Assembly (NCBI GenBank): GCA_020629965.1
Contig: JAHDCG010000036.1
Span: 13,502 to 48,417, forward strand
Length of the DNA stretch: 34,916 bases
Source of the DNA: Saprospiraceae bacterium
GTDB lineage: Bacteria > Bacteroidota > Bacteroidia > Chitinophagales > Saprospiraceae
Direction of reading: 5' to 3'
Shown: positions 31,483 through 34,916 of the stretch, piece by piece
Layout: every line of letters starts with the position of its first letter
How positions within the stretch are numbered: the first letter of the stretch is position 1
Translations under genes and position numbers: made by a program
Notes under the pieces: model-generated
Database searches by the model: none
What the model was told of the DNA's origin: nothing
The model's input: the letters and a program-made list of their open reading frames with translations, nothing else

Positions 31483-31507
31483 GGACAGGAAGTGCGCCTT
31501 CGTGTCC
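31483..31507 (+). promoter_or_regulatory. hairpin in the susC upstream region
   Basis: GGACA (31483-31487) and GAAG (31489-31492) pair with CTTC (31498-31501) and TGTCC (31503-31507) around loop TGCGC, with one G-G mismatch. It lies 123 bases before the start codon. No T-run follows. Confidence 0.5.
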
Positions 31508-31629
31508 CCTGCTTTTCTGTGCTTAAAAGTCAACCGCTAATTCAAAAACACAAAGGGTAAGTCCGCCTCGCGGGTCGAAACGGAGACGAACCTACCACAG
31601 TGTGTCATTAAACAAAATGTAAAATTACA

Positions 31630-34600
31630 ATGAAACAATTGTACAATCAAACCGTGCGACGGTCAAACTCGATTCGTTGCACCCTGCTCACCCGTTGCGG
31701 CGCATTTTTGCTCGCCTTAATTTTGACGGGTATGACTGCCCTGCCCGCTGCGGCTACCGTAACCGACACTGAGGCGACGCAAGTCTCCGGAGTCGTCACC
31801 GATACCGACGGCGAAGCCCTTATCGGGGTCAGTATTTTGGTCAAAGGCACCTCTAACGGCACCGTTTCCGACTTTGACGGCAGCTACTCTTTAAATGTTC
31901 CGGACGGCAGCAATGTTCTGGTTTTTTCCTACACGGGCTACAAAACCACCGAAATTACCGTTGACGGGCGCAGCACCATCGACGTCATCATGAACAACGA
32001 CGCGGCTCTCCTCGACGAGGTAGTTGTCGTCGGCTACGGGGTTGTCAAAAAATCCAATCTGACGGGTTCGGTCGCCTCCCTGGACGGCAGCGAACTGACC
32101 GCCATCGTTACCGGTAATCCGACTTCCGCATTGCAAGGCAAAGTCACGGGCGTGCAGGTCGAAAACAACGGCGGCGAGCCGGGCGGCGCAGCGAATGTTT
32201 TCGTGCGCGGGGTTTCGTCACTGACCAACTCCTTTCCACTCTACGTCATCGACGGCACATTTGCCGACAACATGAACATGCTCAACCCCAAAGACATCGA
32301 ACGCATCGAGGTCTTGAAAGATGCCTCGGCTGCGGCGATTTACGGTTCGCGGGCAGCAAACGGGGTAGTTATTGTGCAGACAAAGCGCGGCACACAGAGC
32401 GGCGCACCCTCGGTCAGCGTGGATATACGCGGCGGAGTCGAAGCACCGACCCGCTACCTCGACTTCCTCAACGGACAAGAATTTGAAGATTACCGCAACG
32501 CCGTGGCACGCAACGACAACACGGGCATTGACTTCAGCTCCCGAGGCAACGATGTCGATTATCAGGACTTGTCGCTCAATACCGGCGGCATTCAAGACTA
32601 CGGCGTATCAGTCGGCGGCGGCGGTGAAAATTCGCAGTATTTCATCTCCGGCAACTACTACGGTCAAGACGGTATTTTGGTCGGCTCGGGCTTTAAGCGT
32701 TACAATTTACGGGCAAATACAGGATTTGAATTCGGCAGATTTACCGTACAGCAGTCTTTGGGTATGAGCCAAACGGCGATTCAGCGTAACAACTGGTTCG
32801 GCTTCGACGGATTGACGGCACCGAGTGTCGCCCTCAACAATCCCGACAACGAGGGCGGTTTTGAAGCTCCCGTAGCGGAGCGAGACGGCTTCGGCGGTAT
32901 CAATAAATACGCACAGGCCGTACTTGAAGACAATCTGGAAACACGCCGTAACTTACTCGGTAACGTCAACATCGGTTTTGAAATCGCCGAGGGTTTGACC
33001 GCAAAATTGAACTTGGGTGCCGACTATATCAACGGTTTTAATCGCTCTTTTACGCCGACTTTCTTTATGTCGGAAACGGATGCGGTTTTTAACGTCAACG
33101 ACCAAAACGACCTCACGGAAGTGCGCTCGGAATACCTGCAAACGCAAATCGAACCGACCTTAAACTACGGCAAAGACGTAGGTAACACCCGCCTTGATGC
33201 AGTCGTCGGTTTCACGGAGCAAAGAATCGACTTTCGCACTACGGGCGCGTATGTCCAGGGTTTGCCCAACAATGACATTCAAGTTATCGGCGCGGCGACT
33301 CCCGCCCAAGTGAGTGCGCTCGAAGGTCGCAATAACATTAGTGGTCTGCGCTCGGTTTTCGGTCGTATCAATGCGGCTATCGACAATAAGTACCTCGTTT
33401 CGGCAACCATTCGTCGCGACGCTTCCTCCAAATTTGCACCCGATTTTCGCGTGGGTTATTTCCCCTCCGTGTCGGTCGGTTGGAATATCAGTAACGAAGA
33501 TTTTTGGACGGTTAATGACATCAATACCTTCAAATTGCGCATCGGTTACGGAGAGTTGGGTTCGCAAAATATTCCCGATTACGCTTATCAAGACGTATTC
33601 AGCCTAAACTCTTCAACCTCGGTCAATGACATTTTGCAGCAAGGCTACGCACAGACCTCGCTCGCGCTCGAAGACTTGCGGTGGGAAACCGCCAAGACCT
33701 TCAACATCGGTGTCGATATGGGTATTTTGGAAGATAAAATCACGCTTTCCGCCGAATATTACAACAAAAACGTAGAGGATGTATTAGTCGGCGTGGCATT
33801 ACCTTCGACGGTAGGTTTCTCGGAACCGGTTATCCAAAATGTGGGTGCAATTAACAACAACGGTGTCGAACTCGAAGCCGTTTATCACCAACGTTCGGAC
33901 TCCGGTTTTAAGTGGGACTTGGGCGTCAACATCGCTACCTTTAACAGTGAGGTCACCGAACTCCCGAATACGGTCATCGGCCCTGCCGTTACGGAAGATT
34001 TGGTTAGTGTCAACCGCTACATCGAGGGTCAGGCACCGGGTGTGTATTGGGGTTTTGAATTGGACGGCATTTACAACAGCTTTGACGAAATTGACAGCGA
34101 CCCCAACGTGGCTAACGACGTAGTGCGTCGCGGCGGTATCAGCGAAGAGACAGGAGAATTCGAGCGCGGCCTGCTGCAGCCCGGCGACTTTCGTCGGGTG
34201 GATCAAAACGGTGACGGCATCATCGACGGCGACGACCAAGTCGTACTCGGTGACCCGACACCCGATTTTATTTACGGCTTAAATTTTACGGGTTCGCACT
34301 CTTCGGGTTTTGATTTCGGCATCTTTTTTCAGGGTGTAGCCGGCAACGAAATTTACAACGTCAATAAATACTATAACCTGTTTTGGCAGGATGATAATAA
34401 GCTGACCGATATCCAAAATGCGTGGACACCGGAAAATACCGATACCGATATTCCGCGTGTAACGGGAACAGATGCAGCAACCAACGGTGCGCCGTCTTCC
34501 TTTTTTGTCGAAAATGGTTCCTATTTCCGTTTGCGTACTTTGGAATTAGGCTACACCCTCGACATGGAAAGCGTTTCGTGGTTCAACAGCCTGCGCCTTT

Positions 34601-34806
34601 TCGTCACCGGTCAAAACCTGATTACCATCACCGAATACACAGGCTACAATCCTGATATTTCTTCGGCTAACGGAGGTCGCGCCAATCGCAACGGCGGCTT
34701 CTACGGCAACCGTCCGGACGTAAACCCCTTGTTGGCACGCGGTGTCGATCAGCGGGCTTACCCGAATGCCCGCAGCTTTATTGTAGGGGTGCAGGCGCAG
34801 TTTTAG
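31630..34806 (+). CDS. SusC/RagA-family TonB-linked outer-membrane transporter
   Basis: Imports large nutrients such as glycans or peptides across the outer membrane with TonB energy, usually with a SusD lipoprotein lid. The 1058 residues comprise a signal peptide (cleavage near PAAA 40-43), a carboxypeptidase-D-like domain (VSGVVTDTDGEALIGVSILVKGT...DFDGSYSL, about 50-120), the SusC signature LLDEVVVVGYG (127-137), a plug domain (SALQGKVTGVQV...VFVRGVSSL...VIDGTF...IERIEVLKDASAAAIYGSRAANGVVIV, to about 255) and a barrel ending in the aromatic residue Phe (GVQAQF). The GntR gene upstream is a candidate regulator. The susD partner is expected beyond the window end. The substrate cannot be predicted. 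Confidence 0.97.
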   Translation: MKQLYNQTVRRSNSIRCTLLTRCGAFLLALILTGMTALPAAATVTDTEATQVSGVVTDTDGEALIGVSILVKGTSNGTVSDFDGSYSLNVPDGSNVLVFSYTGYKTTEITVDGRSTIDVIMNNDAALLDEVVVVGYGVVKKSNLTGSVASLDGSELTAIVTGNPTSALQGKVTGVQVENNGGEPGGAANVFVRGVSSLTNSFPLYVIDGTFADNMNMLNPKDIERIEVLKDASAAAIYGSRAANGVVIVQTKRGTQSGAPSVSVDIRGGVEAPTRYLDFLNGQEFEDYRNAVARNDNTGIDFSSRGNDVDYQDLSLNTGGIQDYGVSVGGGGENSQYFISGNYYGQDGILVGSGFKRYNLRANTGFEFGRFTVQQSLGMSQTAIQRNNWFGFDGLTAPSVALNNPDNEGGFEAPVAERDGFGGINKYAQAVLEDNLETRRNLLGNVNIGFEIAEGLTAKLNLGADYINGFNRSFTPTFFMSETDAVFNVNDQNDLTEVRSEYLQTQIEPTLNYGKDVGNTRLDAVVGFTEQRIDFRTTGAYVQGLPNNDIQVIGAATPAQVSALEGRNNISGLRSVFGRINAAIDNKYLVSATIRRDASSKFAPDFRVGYFPSVSVGWNISNEDFWTVNDINTFKLRIGYGELGSQNIPDYAYQDVFSLNSSTSVNDILQQGYAQTSLALEDLRWETAKTFNIGVDMGILEDKITLSAEYYNKNVEDVLVGVALPSTVGFSEPVIQNVGAINNNGVELEAVYHQRSDSGFKWDLGVNIATFNSEVTELPNTVIGPAVTEDLVSVNRYIEGQAPGVYWGFELDGIYNSFDEIDSDPNVANDVVRRGGISEETGEFERGLLQPGDFRRVDQNGDGIIDGDDQVVLGDPTPDFIYGLNFTGSHSSGFDFGIFFQGVAGNEIYNVNKYYNLFWQDDNKLTDIQNAWTPENTDTDIPRVTGTDAATNGAPSSFFVENGSYFRLRTLELGYTLDMESVSWFNSLRLFVTGQNLITITEYTGYNPDISSANGGRANRNGGFYGNRPDVNPLLARGVDQRAYPNARSFIVGVQAQF

Positions 34807-34833
34807 ATGAGGTGAGGAGAGAGGAGAGAGGAG
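34806..34833 (+). repeat. heptanucleotide tract abutting the susC stop
   Basis: Four units GATGAGG, TGAGGAG, AGAGGAG, AGAGGAG start at the last base of the stop codon TAG (34804-34806). Confidence 0.75.
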
Positions 34834-34887
34834 AACGGCTCACTCTGCTCGAAAATAAATCTAAATACTGTTCTTTTTTAATCTAAG

Positions 34888-34916
34888 ATGAAGAAGAAAG
34901 GTGTAGGGAAAGAGGA
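34888..34916 (+). CDS. possible start of the next gene, cut by the window end
   Basis: ATG at 34888 opens MKKKGVGKE and runs off the window. A susD-like lipoprotein gene is expected here, and an MKK start would fit. Nine codons are too few to identify it, and part of the sequence is the purine-rich AGGAAAG type also seen in repeats. Confidence 0.2.

Overview
The window looks like a chromosomal segment of a Bacteroidota bacterium. The signs are a SusC/RagA-type TonB-linked outer-membrane protein, several lipoproteins with Bacteroidota-style lipoboxes, a short PspC protein of the Bacteroidota type, and at least ten promoters with the TAnnTTTG -7 box used by the Bacteroidota primary sigma factor. 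Start codons mostly lack a strong Shine-Dalgarno sequence, as expected there. A saprospirian lineage is my guess and is not proven by the sequence.

Layout. 1-5100: a hypothetical helical protein behind a strongly folded leader, a DUF2201-type metallopeptidase/VWA protein, a small acidic protein, an NAD-dependent epimerase, and an AT-rich cluster of small hypothetical genes, the last of which looks frameshifted. 5200-10850: glycerol kinase (glpK), then a leftward group of a TRAP transporter small and large permease and a DUF6503-like lipoprotein, then a PspC gene. 11000-17350: a lipoprotein prolyl oligopeptidase of the PtrB type, two small lipoproteins between matching hairpins, and a large DUF3352-like/beta-propeller protein. 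17400-22700: an antitoxin-like small protein, a long structured region, gyrA and a secreted TPR protein. 22850-25670: relics of small secreted genes, sucD and glmM, both leftward. 25900-29750: a palindrome-rich region, a double-ATPase peptide-type ABC protein, a glycosyltransferase and a leftward membrane protein. 30060-34916: a GntR regulator with a periplasmic-binding-protein-like effector domain, followed by a susC-like gene whose susD partner should lie just beyond the end.

The genes are mostly housekeeping or ordinary accessory genes. The unusual part is the intergenic DNA. First, a 45-nt two-hairpin element occurs five times complete and once degenerate: a 13-nt hairpin, an exactly 12-nt linker and a 20-nt hairpin, with compensatory changes in both stems. 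It resembles a REP element family. Second, at least thirteen short tracts repeat with a period of exactly 7 bp. They belong to several sequence families and sit against start or stop codons, with a consistent polarity: one strand form before starts and its complement after stops. Some of these repeats have been taken into genes, supplying the stop codon of a membrane protein, the end of dctQ and the probable start region of the ABC gene. Third, several leaders (first gene, gyrA, glmM, susC) contain clear hairpins, and the one upstream of gyrA could be an independent small RNA.
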